DNA of 64,000 bases. Source: Isoetes taiwanensis. Taxonomy: Eukaryota; Streptophyta; Lycopodiopsida; Isoetales; Isoetaceae. The position numbers and the translations under genes were made by a program. The notes below the pieces were generated by a model that saw nothing but the letters and a program-made list of their open reading frames with translations, searched no databases and had not been told where the DNA came from. Within the stretch, counting starts at the first letter, position 1. Each line of letters starts with the position of its first letter. The stretch covers positions 1,565,654 to 1,629,653 of the forward strand of contig JAJEKV010000114.1 of the NCBI GenBank assembly GCA_021234155.1, given 5' to 3'. Positions 1-14,001 of this stretch are shown one piece after another.

Positions 1-10
1 AAGACTGTAA

Positions 11-80
11 AGGCGAGAATCATGTCTCTTGTAGGAAAATTGAATACGAAACCATGGACTTGACTCTAGAACCCCCAATC
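11..80 (+). repeat. Dispersed repeat, second copy near 6806-6872
   Basis: The stretch running from GAATCATGT through ACCATGGACTTGACTC recurs near 6806-6872 with scattered substitutions and similar spacing. It is a short piece of a dispersed element found at both ends of the GH9 gene region. Its family is not recognised. Confidence 0.5.
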
Positions 81-99
81 ATGTTCCAAATCATCCCAA

Positions 100-760
100 G
101 TGGCAATGATATCACTGGCCACTGACATTGTATGTCCAAGGCCAAATAATTGGCACGTAAGGCCAAGGCCTGCTAGGGTCGAAGGCCAGACCAAGGCCTT
201 ACATGCCAAATATATGGCCAAGGACGTACAACCAAGTCCGCACATTTTTTGTTATCAGTTGAGGCAAAGCGTGATAACCACATTATCGAGCTTATATAGG
301 TAGAATAGTACCGATAACATCAATACTGATAACTAGTTATCGGTACTGCAACAATAATGATAATCGAAAAACAAGGACTCTCCTTTTACACACAAGAGTC
401 TGATAAGATAAGGTTATCGGTCTGGCCGAGGCTGATAACCAAAAGTGTGACCGAGGCTGTACATCCTGGGACAGATATTTGGCACGTAAGGCCGAGGCCC
501 ATTAGGGACGAACACCGAACCGAGGCCTTAGTGCCAAATATCTGGCCGAGGACGTACAGCTGAGGCCACGCATTTTTTTGTTATAGGCCGAGGCGAAGAC
601 CGATAACCACCCTATCGGTCTTATATGGTTGGAATAGTATTGATAATTAGTTATCAGTACTCCTCTAGTACTCCTCTAGTACTGATAACTAGTTATCAGC
701 CGGCTCAATAGTGATAACCAAAAAATAAGGACTCACCCTTTACACTAAAGAGTCTGATAA
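100..760. repeat. Two-unit degenerate tandem repeat rich in GGCC(A/G)AGGC
   Basis: Two related units of about 220 bp (near 120-345 and 440-660) share the order: TTGGCACGTAAGGCC, a CCTTA...GCCAAATAT block, GGACGTACA, GCACATTTTTTGTTAT-like run, GATAACCAC and a TTATAT(A/G)G(T/G) box. The first unit mostly reads CCAAGGC where the second reads CCGAGGC, the pattern left by decay of methylated CpG. Short palindromes GATAACTAGTTATC occur at the end of both units. No coding potential is seen; this looks like old repeat or transposon sequence. Confidence 0.6.
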
Positions 761-779
761 GGAACGTTGGATCCCTTCA

Positions 780-3120
780 AGCAAACTACAATAAAAGATA
801 GGATAAGAGGATATCACGCGTGCAAAGGAAATGGCTCACATTGTTATGATTGTTAGATCACATAAAACAATATGTGATATTCAAGATTAAGGCGGGTAGT
901 AATTTAAGTGACTATATGATTAAATTTCACTTTTCTTATCTTTAGCGAATGTACCATGCCCATCTTTCTTAGTCAGTATATTCTTTGCAATGTGACTATA
1001 ATAAGCATGATTCAACCATGGGTGTGCTAGTAATGATTAGAATGCATGGGGATATGAGAAGTACAAGACATAACAAACAACATAGGCTTAAAAGTCACAC
1101 TAAATGAAGAAAAAATGGAGAGGATACATTGGGGACGCAACATATCAAGTCATGACAAAGAAGATAAACCCAAGAATCACATCCAATGAAGAAAAATGGA
1201 GACATAGGTAGATCTCACAAATTCACATTATCCACTCATGGATGCTTATAAATATGGAGTTGGAATAGGGAATTGGGCAATACGGCATCAAAGTGTCAAA
1301 GTTCCATGTTCCAATTCTAATGTGGCTCCTAAGATAAGTGCCTGGGCAGGGGAGGTGAACCCCCTTATTTGGTTGGCCTCAATTATTAACACCAGGCCTC
1401 AATTTCAATGCCTAGAGCTCAGCACCCAAGTATGGATTTAGCATCCTAGGTTGAATCCAAAGCAAATTCCTACCACGCAAAGAAGTTTATATAGAACCCA
1501 AAACTCTGATTCTGTTGATCCTTCTCATAAGGGTGCATCCAATGATACATGATGCTTTAGATAAGAAGTCCTACTAGTTGTGGACCCTTAACCATTGGAA
1601 AAATTCTATTCTTGGGAAGATTATGCATGAAACCTTTCAAGTTCCAAAGGCAGAAGTCATGGGTTCAATTCTTTATTTATTTTCTCTGCACCCTTTATAA
1701 GTTGGATATTATTATTCTACTTTATTCTATGCTTGGTTAATTTACACTTTTCTTTTGAACCGACTCCACAACTTTAATAAGGAGGACAAGCAAGAGATGC
1801 TGGACTAATTTATTCAACTTTCCACTTATACTGATTGGTCTGTGTGGAAATGAAGATAGTTCTTGTTGCATTGGACAAGGAACAGTTCAATTCGAGGGAA
1901 ATATGATGCGTGAAACTATCCAGATGCAAAAGTCATTGGGTACGTTCCAATGCAATTCAATGGTACATAAAGATGGGGAGTGTTATTCTATGCGTGCATG
2001 TTCGAGCTACAATTTTCCATGGAACTTGGCTGCAAAACTTGATGCAAACCAGAGGAACAAGGAAGAGATGTTAGGCTTTAAGAGGGCAAGGCAAGGAGCA
2101 AGGGCCCCAAAAAAAATATTAAACAAAAGGCAAAGCCACCTGCATCATGTGAAAACCCTAACAGGGGGGGTGCAGAGGCGTGTATACTGCAAGGGCACAG
2201 GAAAAACAGCATGCATGGGAACTAGTCCGTGCGATCACGGGATAGGGCATGGGGATTCACCATTGCCCAAAAAAGGCCCTTTCTCTCACTACCTTCTCTC
2301 TCCAGCCCCCATTGGCCCCGTACAATATTCGCACCCTATGGCCTTTTTTTTCCCTTTGTTTTTTCTTCCACCGGAGCAGTTGGGCAACGGTTTTGTTGTG
2401 GGGATTCTTACTTGTAGCTTTCTTACTTGTTGTTGGTAGTCTCTCCCAACATTTTTTGTATGATTTCTGTGTGTCTCCCTGTAACTTTCCACAGTTTCTT
2501 CGGTTACTGGGTCTTTGCCCTTATATCCATATTTATGCCTTCCGTCAATATTATAAAAACCCTTCAACTGCCCAACTGAAAATTTTTGGTCATTCTCACC
2601 TTTTTGCCTCTCCAGTTGCTCCTTGCAACTTGCTTCTGCTTTGACCAAGAGTTGCAGTGTTAATCTTAGATTCTTTTGCTGCTTTTTCTGCTCTAAATCT
2701 GCATTCTCCTAGCATAGTTCTAGTTTTAATCTTCGTTAATTACTCTTGTCCAGATTCCACAGTGAGTACTTAACTGATGTTTAAGCATTTAAACCTTGCT
2801 CCTAATCTGAGTTTAGAATGCTGGAAGATTGTGCCTTAAGCTTCAACTCTATCAGGTTTTACAGTGTTCTAGTTTTCCAAAAGGTTGCTTCTTTTGGTAA
2901 TGGCTCTGACCAAGAGTGCTGCTTATCTAACTTTGGAGCAATATGTTTAAGCTGGAAGGAAATTTGGCCAGAATGGTTAGACTAATGAGGATGGTTACAA
3001 GTTGCAGCTGCATCATGGCCTGCTCTGTTGCTATCGTTTCAGGCACGCATGCACAACGTTGTGCATTTCTTCCCGCTTGGTTTTGCCAACCTTCCAGTCT
3101 AAAATCACAGCACTCAACCC
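780..3120. other. Non-coding stretch, no gene recognised
   Basis: No exon series, conserved protein motif or RNA gene is visible. Open frames near 1903-2439 and 2289-2648 are low-complexity or read through poly-T/poly-C runs and lack family features. The part after about 2900 probably holds the GH9 promoter. Confidence 0.5.
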
Positions 3121-3131
3121 TTTCTCCACCC

Positions 3132-3139
3132 TATAAGTA
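3132..3139 (+). promoter_or_regulatory. Probable TATA box of the GH9 gene
   Basis: TATAAGTA stands about 210 bp before the GH9 start codon, in a pyrimidine-rich region typical of a plant core promoter and 5' leader. A transcript starting about 30 bp downstream would have a leader of roughly 185 nt. This rests on motif and position only. Confidence 0.45.
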
Positions 3140-3321
3140 TCACTTCTTGAGAGTTTGGTTTCTGCAGAGGAAGTTTGAGAGAGATTTGCCTGCTCAACTC
3201 CACCTTGCAGGAGTTCTGATCTCTCTCAACTCCATCCCTCCCTTCCTTTTTCATCTTCTTTTGCATTACCTGTTTAGTCAATCATTTGGATCATATCTCT
3301 GCTCTTACTCCCAATTCATAA

Positions 3322-5511
<2,190 letters not shown>

Positions 5512-6800
5512 CTGCAGATTCAGAGAAACGGTCCTCCATAGCTGCGACCTTCCTGATCTGCATAAAAATAGCATATGCCCTTATTTTACTATACAAGGGT
5601 TTTCCTAACGGATCTGTTCGTATATTTTGGCATGTATTATTATCTTTTATGGCCAGAAATTTGCCCATCGAAGAATGATCTTTTGGTTTCTAGTTTCCAA
5701 TTCTTTGTGGATCCGAAATATTCTAACTCATGTCAGATCAGATAGAAATATGGTAACAGGTATAAAAAATACACCTTGGTTCCATCATACACACCTAGGT
5801 TCAAATCACGTTGTGCATGCTATATGGAAAATACACATTCCATGACAATGCATTAAATATACACCTATGTTCTATCACGTTGTGCTCGCAATAGGAATTG
5901 GATTGATCGTCCACGAAGACTCGCAATAGGAATTGGATTGAATTGAAATTGTCTACGGAGACTATAAGGTCTATAGGACCCAATACAAGAAAGGGAGCAC
6001 AAGAGCCCATTATTGCCTCGGATTGAAAAACCCCTGCCTTGAAGGGTTTTTGAGGGAAAACCCTTAACAAGCATGGACTCATGCCCTTAACAAGCATGGA
6101 CTCATGGGGAAATGTACATATGTACATTTATACATATCAATGTGATGGTGCATGACACCATTTTTCGTTTCGCTTGTCGAGAACCTCTAGGATAAAGGAT
6201 GATAATGTCATTACTCTAGGCAAGAGCAAATGTTTGCAAGAGCAAATGTAGTGGTTGATTAGGTTAATCGGGTCAACATATCATGCTTCGCAGACGCCGG
6301 GCAAATTTGAAAATTATGGCATTCATCTTCAATGCCTCCCATCTTGCAACCTTCATATATTGGTTTTTCACACTCCTCACGGCCCCATCTGCTTATTTCA
6401 ATGCTTAGGTGGTGTGCATCAGTATGAATGGATGCAATTGTTCTACGCAGCTTCATGGGCAAATATGATAATAATAGATACTCCTGCGGGCAACGAGCAA
6501 GTGTCTGATTAAGCTAGCTTCTATAATGTATTGTTTTTTTTACCTTTGTCAAAGCATTATCATCCCAAAGCTTATAGAAGAAGCATGTATCAAGATGCTA
6601 TTTTTAGTAAGCGTGACCTTTATTATTCTGCACCTGTACACATCCCTGCTTTTGGAGACTCCATCTGGTGAACCAACCTGCACAATTCTCCTTCCAATAG
6701 GTTTTAAGACACTGTAGACACATGGCGAATGTGTAAACCAGATTCAGAAGTCGAGTGTCTCACATGTACGCCACCTTCTGGCAATGGAGTATGTGTCACT
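5512..6800. other. 3' flank of the GH9 gene and non-coding DNA with short duplications
   Basis: No gene is seen. Two small tandem duplications stand out: CAATAGGAATTGGATTGA near 5889 and again near 5923, and CCCTTAACAAGCATGGACTC near 6060 and again near 6083. The GH9 polyadenylation region should lie in the first few hundred bases, but no clear AATAAA is present. Confidence 0.5.
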
Positions 6801-6805
6801 TTTTA

Positions 6806-6872
6806 GAGGCAAGAATCATGTTTCTTATAGGAGGGATTGGTACGGAACCATGGACTTGACTCCCAGAGCCCG
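6806..6872 (+). repeat. Second copy of the dispersed repeat at 11-80
   Basis: It shares GAATCATGT, a GAACCATGGACTTGACTC block and similar spacing with the first 80 bases of the window. The region up to 7,800 after it contains no recognisable gene. Confidence 0.5.
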
Positions 6873-7799
6873 AGCCAGAAAGGATTTCTGGATCCACTCC
6901 TATCTTTCCAAGTGGCAAGCTTTATGGCAACTGTTATGTATGGCATAGAGTGTATTCACCAAAACTCTGAACAAGTGTTCTTAATAGGACCAATCATAGA
7001 GCTCTGCTTTGTGGCAATTGTTCTACATGGCATAGAGTGCCTTTAATCTGTCGTTACTCGTTGTTGGATGCAGTTTTGTAGTGAACTCTACTCCAAGGTA
7101 TTTGTATGTTTGTACCACCTATACGTCTTGAACCTGATAAGTGATATGAGATGATACGAGGAGTACCTTGGCCTTTGTCAAGGTGACCCGCATTCCATTA
7201 TCCTGACAGAATGCTACTGCATATTTGACGGGTGTAAGCTAGCAGGTCCACATCATGTGCATATATCAATTGCCTAATGATGTAATCAGTGAGCTGACCT
7301 TCGTTCGCTCCATGCAAGGCAAGCCATCCTCCAGCTGATCAATACAGTCCAAATAGCGTGGGGGATAGCGGGCATCCTGGCATACTTTTACACTACTCTT
7401 GAGAGGGTGGCATGATGCAGAATTTCAACCACCTGGGGGCTCAAATCAAACTGGCAACACACTCTTGAAAACAACAGGAAACAAAAACCATCTGTTGTTT
7501 TTTAAAAGATGTCAGAAAAAATTGTACGTGGTTATGTGGAGGTGTAGTTTATGAATGAGATGTTATAGTTTTTTCTAAGGGGCTATGGTTTTTTACTTTT
7601 TGGAGGTGTGGTTTTTTCTAAGGAGCCATAGGTTTTCTTTTTTGAGGTGTGGTATTTTAATCAAGTGTTTCTTATTGAAAAAGATATGTTTTTTAATTTT
7701 TGATAAAGAGTTGTTTTCAAAGAGGCGTAATTTTGCATATGTGGCTTACAAGCAAATGTAGTTTTTTAAGAGGTGTTTTCCAAGAGAAAGTATATGGTT

Positions 7800-8100
7800 T
7801 CTAAAGTAGCGTATATCAAACTTTATATAAGGATAAACGCCAGACTAATCATCAGATATTTCGCCAATTTAAGCATCAGAAGATGTTCGTCGGCATATTC
7901 GTCAAAGCATGCATCATTTTAGCATCATAAGTAAATATACATTGTATCATATATATTGGCATATATCAAATCTAATATATGCCTTTAATGACGTATATTG
8001 AAGTCAATATATGCCTTTAACGGTGTATATCGAATTAGATATATGCTGCCGTATATCGAAATTGCTATATGGCGTATACCAACTTTGATTTATGCCATTT
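7800..8100. repeat. AT-rich tandem array of GTATAT...ATATATGCC units
   Basis: Between about 7940 and 8095 a unit of roughly 30-40 bp repeats four to five times: (G)TATAT(C/T)GAA, a variable middle, then ATATATGCC(TTTAA). Each unit is partly self-complementary (TATATCGAATTAGATATATG), so hairpins are possible. No coding content. Confidence 0.55.
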
Positions 8101-10010
8101 TTTTATTCTCGTGGCATTTAAATATGTTTAGTTAGAATATGTATATGTACTAGTTAGAAAAATGTATTGAGCGGTCGAGATGAACGACCAAGATCTTGGT
8201 CCATAACCTATTATCCTATTGACTGAATTACTTTATTCCCACCTTCCGCTTTGCCTTGTAGAATTCGTATCTCCAGTTATGGCGATGGGCTTGAATGTTG
8301 ATGAACTATGGTGATGTCACTATTTGGGTTCTTCATGCTGTCTATGGTGGCCAAATCAGATGGCAAAAAGAATGACCCATCTATTTCTGCATGATATTTT
8401 CTGTTCTTTTAGGTGATGATTCTAAAATTTTTTGTTTGACCCTTTGACTGCATTCTTCGAAAACCTATTTCCAATCGATTTTGGCATATTTTTGATTTTC
8501 TGTTGATCTAGCATCCCTTTTCATGTTTTGTGTTTGGGTTCTTCTACAAATATATATTAGACAAGATTACACTAGCTTTTGCTCTATGCTTTTGTGGGCT
8601 CTTCTTATTCTAACAATAGATGTTTATCAGGTCAATTGATTCTCTCAGAAGAATTTTAGAGACTAGTGGAGCACACTATTAAGTTTAAAAATATGTTCCT
8701 CGATGTATGTTTAAAACTTGGATCATGGCTTCGCATGATGAATTGTAAAGTAGGTTGTCTTCATGTTCATGATATGGATTACGATTGCCTCGTATACTAA
8801 GTAAGGTGTTCCTCGATTGCTGCAAGGTGTATGCCAAGAACCCCAAAAATCAACACTGGCGCCTTATACCGGGGTCTCTTAGGCTCACGATCATACTCTT
8901 GTTTTTGTTTCAAGTATCTCCAAAAGTACAAAAAATCTTATTTGGTTCTACATCAGCACTTTCTCGAATTCACCTTTCTGATATTTGCCCACTGTTTCAG
9001 CCATAGTCGAAACTGGTTTTTGGCAACATAAATCTTATTCGTCAAAAATAATTGGTCCTTCCTTCACACATTTTTGGCTTATCATCTCGTATATACCCAC
9101 TCTTAAAAACAAAGGGGCGAACATTGGTTTTTGCATGATACAGATCTTATTTGTTTCATGTTTACAGTCAAGAATATGGTTCTCTTCATGATATTTTTTG
9201 CCACAAATGTTACGGTTCTTATTATTGCAGGGGGGATGCTCTGTGGGTCTTCAGCATGCTCTTCATCAGCATCCTGTTCTTCATCAAACACTTGGATTCT
9301 ATTTTGGATGCTGAAGATGCCTTTTGGATCTTCGGTACAGGCCCATAATTCCACAGCGGGCATATACAATCCTTTTGCTATATTCTCTCATCCAGGATAG
9401 GAAACAAACTGCCACAAACATCTATTTCTCTTGTCTTGTGCCCAACGGACAAGCCAATCGATGGACTACTCGGATGTTTTTCATGGGGGAAGTATTCCTC
9501 AACAGATGCAATCACGTTCTATGTCTAGCATGCTTATACGGCAAAATGGCGCGAAGATACATTTTGCCTTCAGCCCCCTTCAGACATCGACCTTACATTG
9601 CCCAACAGCATGTTAAGGCCATTCTTGAGCAATTGGATACTCAAATCGGTCACAGCCCCTTGGCATGATTTTTTATTGGTGACTTTTTGCCTCTTTGTCC
9701 AAATTTTGAGGCATCATGCCTTTGGGGTACCATTTCAACAACCCATGATTCCATTTGCATCAATGCAACAACATCACGGCCCATGGCGTGAGTTTATCAA
9801 TCCTGTCATGACCCATCATGGTGTGAGTTCGAGCACCATTTCGATCCACTTTTGATGCAAGAAGCATTTTGAGCATATTTTTGGTACATTTTGGTGGATG
9901 CCTCATCCTTTGCCACCTTTTTGGAGATCTTTGCACCAATAAACCTCACACAGTCCTATGGTGTGTAGGCCCTTTTCTAGCAAATCTTTAGTTAACAATC
10001 AAGCTTAGTT
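8100..10010. other. Non-coding stretch, no gene recognised
   Basis: Open frames here (for example 9103-9400 on both strands) have no recognised motif, no consistent splice pattern and a composition no different from the surroundings. I see nothing supportable as a gene. Confidence 0.45.
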
Positions 10011-10029
10011 CATCAATCCAAATGCAGGC

Positions 10030-10290
10030 GTTTTGAGTGACAACCTTTTTCGATCAATCTCTTCCGTCCATAATACATGGCGGTTGAGCCCTTTTTCAAT
10101 TCAACACTTCAATCAATCTCTTCCGTCCATAACACATGGCGGTTGAGCCTCTTTCAAGTTCAACAAATGGCGTGAAGATGACTTAGGGCCTTCCGCCCCT
10201 TCAATTTCAACTCCTTCAAGTTCAACTCTATGCTCAAACTTTTTCAAATTCAACAAATGGCATGAAGATGATATCTGCCTTCTGCCCCTT
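10030..10290 (+). repeat. Short direct duplications in non-coding DNA
   Basis: CAATCTCTTCCGTCCATAA, then CACATGGCGGTTGAGCC-like sequence, occurs near 10055 and again near 10115. TTCAACAAATGG(C)GTGAAGATGA occurs near 10162 and in variant form near 10250. These are tandem duplications in decayed repeat sequence. Confidence 0.55.
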
Positions 10291-10658
10291 CAACAACCTT
10301 TGTTTCAACATTTTTATTCAACTTCATACAAGGCACTTTGGCGCATGTATTCGAAGCCAGTGGCAAGTTCTATGAGAAGTGGTGACAGTCTTCTCAACAT
10401 TAGATTCGATTTCTATGGATTTAAAGGAGCTCGTGGCAAGCTCAAGAGAAGTAGTGACAGCCTTCTCAACCTATCATGATTTTTGTACTTCATTCATCGA
10501 CATTGACATTTTTGAATCAAGAATTCTCGGCAACATTATCGTTACTTCCCCTCACTTTGGACACTCTATTGTAAATGTGTAACCTGATGTTATAAATGTT
10601 CTACATAGTTTGGTTTGGTGGGGTGGAGTGTTAGCCCTTTGGGCTAAACATATGTATG

Positions 10659-10812
10659 AGTGGCATAGGCCACATGTATTTATCATATTGGACCACTAGA
10701 TCTATGGCCCAGATTTAGCCTAGATCTGTGGTAGGTGGCATAGGCCACATGTATTTATCATATTGGACCCCACGATCTATGGCCCAGATTTAGTCTAGAT
10801 CTGTGGTAGGTG
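10659..10812 (+). repeat. Tandem duplication of about 77 bp
   Basis: Two adjacent copies (about 10659-10735 and 10736-10812) both run from GTGGCATAGGCCACATGTAT through ATCTATGGCCCAGATTTAG to ATCTGTGGTAGGTG, with only a few differences (for example CACTAGATC versus CCCACGATC). High identity suggests a fairly recent duplication about 600 bp before the pseudouridine synthase gene. Confidence 0.8.
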
Positions 10813-11314
10813 AGATGTCAGTTAGGATTAGGATTTTGCTCTACTATTTAGAGAGAGCATTTCCTCTCATTGTTTAGGCTCTTGCTCATGTTTTGGAGCA
10901 CCTCCTTTTGGAGCATTGTTATCATGGTTCAGTTTTGTTCATCCCTCCTTTTAAGTTTTATAACACTTGAGCTTACAGCCTGGTTCAGAGGACGACGTGG
11001 AGAAAAGAGCTGCAACAACGATTCTAACTCTTGGTTTGCAGGTCTGAAAGAGGAATGTTTGGATGCCCTGTGCTTGTTGTTTTCCTTATCTGAGCGGGCT
11101 GAAGCAGGGCATTCTGCCCCCGGAGGTTCGATTCCTCCACCGCCATTGCTTTTCGAAGTCCGCCACGTGTACGACATCGGTATCCGTATGTATGGAGCTA
11201 TTGGGTAACATCCAACGGCTGAGGACATTTTGGAGTTTTTTTTTTTCCAATTTTTGTTTCTAAAGGAAGGACCCATAAGGACCCATATGTATGGATCCTT
11301 ATGGGTCCTTATGG

Positions 11315-11322
11315 CTATAAAG
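11315..11322 (+). promoter_or_regulatory. Probable TATA box of the pseudouridine synthase gene
   Basis: CTATAAAGA lies about 75 bp before the chosen start codon at 11397, so a transcript would have a short leader. If it is the core promoter it would place the upstream in-frame ATG at 11301 outside the mRNA. Confidence 0.45.
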
Positions 11323-11396
11323 ATACATTAACGTGGCAATCCAAAATATCGAACATACAGATCTATGTGTACTGCATAAACCCTAAAAAATCCTGG

Positions 11397-14001
11397 ATGG
11401 AAGGAGCGCAGCAGATGGAAGATTGCGCGTGTCATCGTTGGTCCGTCAAGTACGTGCTACTTTCTTAATTTAGCTATGTGTAATTTATCAAACGAAGACA
11501 TTATTTCCACGAAGTTAGGTTCGTCAGGATCCAACCAGAAATATTTCTTCTTAATGACATTGCAAAGGCCAGCAATGTCAAAAATGAAAACTTTAAAATT
11601 CAACTAAATAAAACCTATCAATTCACATGTTATTCCCCTCGTATCAAGCCGAGAAAAATTGTTTCATGTTTTTCTTAATCATGGTCGTGCAGAATATGGC
11701 ATGATTTTTTGGAAGATCGGCCGTGGGAGAGAGTGATAGACTTCTATTCCTGTCTCATAAGTGGGAAAGCATTTTTTCACGACCTTAGGATCCAAACATC
11801 TGAAGTAAGTTCTATTTGTTAATTTTTGCCACTAAAAGTTTGAAGTTTCTTTTATAATCCTGAGTGATGAAAGAGTTCTGTAAATCTTTGTGTGCATGGT
11901 TTCTGCCAAGAAGGAATTTGGTATCACTGAAACGGATTTACAATCAGAATTGGACTACTCATTGCAAGATTGCCTTTCTCGAAGAGGAGGAAAGTGGGAA
12001 AGAAAAACGATTAAACTAGTAATCGCTTATTTAGGGACAGCGTTTGTGGGATGGCAGAAACAAACTGGATTTTTGACTGTTCAAAGGTACTTCCTATGTC
12101 CTTCAACACCCTATAGCTTATCTAACTGAAGAGAAACGGGGAACCGGAAATTGTTTGAAGTTTCAGATGTTTTGCTCTGGTTAGGTTTTCTTATAAGGGC
12201 TTAATCCGTAACACAGTTAGATATTCTGGCAACCAGTTCTACCATGGGCCAAGTGTAAGAGTTTTAATATGTGCAATTTTGCCCAGTGTAATTGAATCAG
12301 CATTGGGTAAATTTGTGGATGGAAGGAAAGCTGCAATGCTGAAAGCTGAAGGGAAGCCCATTGAAGCAGCAGTATCTGTTGCTGGTCGCACTGATAAGGG
12401 GGTTCATGCTGTGGGACAAGTTTGCTCTTTCTGTGAGTCTGGTATTCGTATTATGTTTTGTTGTGTTTTTATTTGCATGAGAACATAATTGGCCCATGGG
12501 ACCTGTACTAAAACAAGAAAAATTTACGTGGGGACACATGAAGAAAAATTATTATCTGGCCTCTGCTCTATGAGTGTTAGATGTTATGTTTTGCACTTCA
12601 AATACTTGTTATCTTTTGCATTTCAAATAGTTGTGATATATGCTTATTGCCTGTAAATATTAGGTGCTTGTACTAACTTGTAATGTGCAGCTTTATGTAA
12701 CTTATTCCTGATCAAATCTTTAAAGCTAATGACTAATAGGCACTTTATGTATATATATGGAAGGTAGACACATGGATGCAAGATGTAGACGTCAAAGAGA
12801 TTGAGGCAGTCATTAATGCAATTGCTCCCTTTACACTTCGTATAGTAAATGTTATGGAGGTGAGAACATCCTCCTTACATGGATTGGGAGGGATACATAG
12901 AAGCATGTACTTGCATTGTTATGATGTTAAGTTCTCTGCCCAAAGAGAATAACACATTGTTACAAGTAGGTCCCAAGGAGCTTCCATCCCAATTTTTCTG
13001 CAAAATGGCGACGTTATATTTATATACTCCCATTGAAAAGAAGTGAGGCTGATGGCATTTTGGATGCTGGAGAAAGAAGTGCAGTTGGAAATCAAGTTAG
13101 ATGCAGTGAGCATATCGACAAGCCAAATCAAGTTTATGGGAATGGTATGCACATTCCTGAAGCTTTGGATGTTTCAAGAGTCGACAAGTTATTGCGTAAA
13201 CTCGAGGGAAAGTGTCTGTCATATGCAGTCTTTGCACGAGACACGAAGATTGCAAGGAGCAGGTAAACTGCATTGTTATAATGATAATTGTTTCTTCTGT
13301 CACAATATTTGGCATTCATTATTCTGATGCTTCTACAGTGGGGAACCAACTGAATGCACAATGTACCATGCACGTGCAGCTGGTTCTGTGTTACCTTCAT
13401 ACGAAGAGGTAGGCAGTGGGCGTTTTTACTTGTGGAAATTGCATCTGTCTACAAATTTAAGACCTTTAAAGATTTTGAGGCTTGCACGTTATTACCCACC
13501 CTTTGACTTTCATTTTATTCATTGTCTTGTTCATTTTCAAGGTCATATTGAATTCAAATTTTAGCAAGTAGTTTTCGATCCTTGGATATTTTAAAGATTG
13601 TTTTTAGTTTTTCGCAGAAAGGTCTAGATACAAAGGAAGAAACCAAAATCATCTTAGTCGAGCTTGTAGCAAACAGATTTTTGCGCAAGGTGGTGTTTTC
13701 TTTTCTTTAGTTTTGGTTTATTGAAATTCAAGGGGTTTAAAATTCCAGAGGGTTTCTATACTATTTATGCAATTAGAAGCTTTCATTCTAGATTGCTTTG
13801 TTGCTGTTCATGTAGATGGTAAGGGTACTTGTTGCCACTGCTTTGAGGGAGGCTGCAGCTGGAGCAGCAGAAGATGGATTGTTGAGAATCATGGAGCATA
13901 AAGATAGGCGTGCATCAGCTCCCCCAGCACCTTCTACGGGGCTTTGTTTGGCTGAAGTGGGATATCAGGATGTTGCCAATGCGAAGTTTATCATTAACTA
14001 A
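11397..14001 (+). CDS. tRNA pseudouridine synthase, TruA/Pus1-3 family, 9 exons, complete
   Basis: Converts uridine to pseudouridine in tRNA. Frame-keeping exons: 11397-11449, 11693-11804, 11911-12086, 12287-12432, 12768-12859, 12970-13262, 13339-13408, 13618-13689, 13816-14001; 399 aa. The fold starts at IKLVIAYLGTAFVGWQKQ in exon 3. Exon 4 holds the family signature VAGRTDKGVHAVGQV, with catalytic Asp at about residue 150. Exon 6 starts PRSFHPNFSAKWRRY, the usual substrate-binding stretch. The end has RFLRKMVRVLVATALREAA and a DRRASAPPAPSTGLCLAEVGY-type tail, as in TruA proteins. The extra N-terminal part (DRPWERVIDFYSCLISGKAF) is a plant-type extension, not a clear transit peptide. An upstream in-frame ATG at 11301 would add 32 residues but overlaps the TATA box. 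Which tRNA position it modifies cannot be told from sequence. Confidence 0.92.

Noticed and set aside
1903-2648. Overlapping open frames of 119-178 codons on both strands
   Set aside because: No motif or splice support; they run through poly-T/poly-C stretches.
11301-11396. Upstream in-frame ATG for the pseudouridine synthase
   Set aside because: It lies before the TATA box at 11315 and the added residues look neither like a transit peptide nor like the family.
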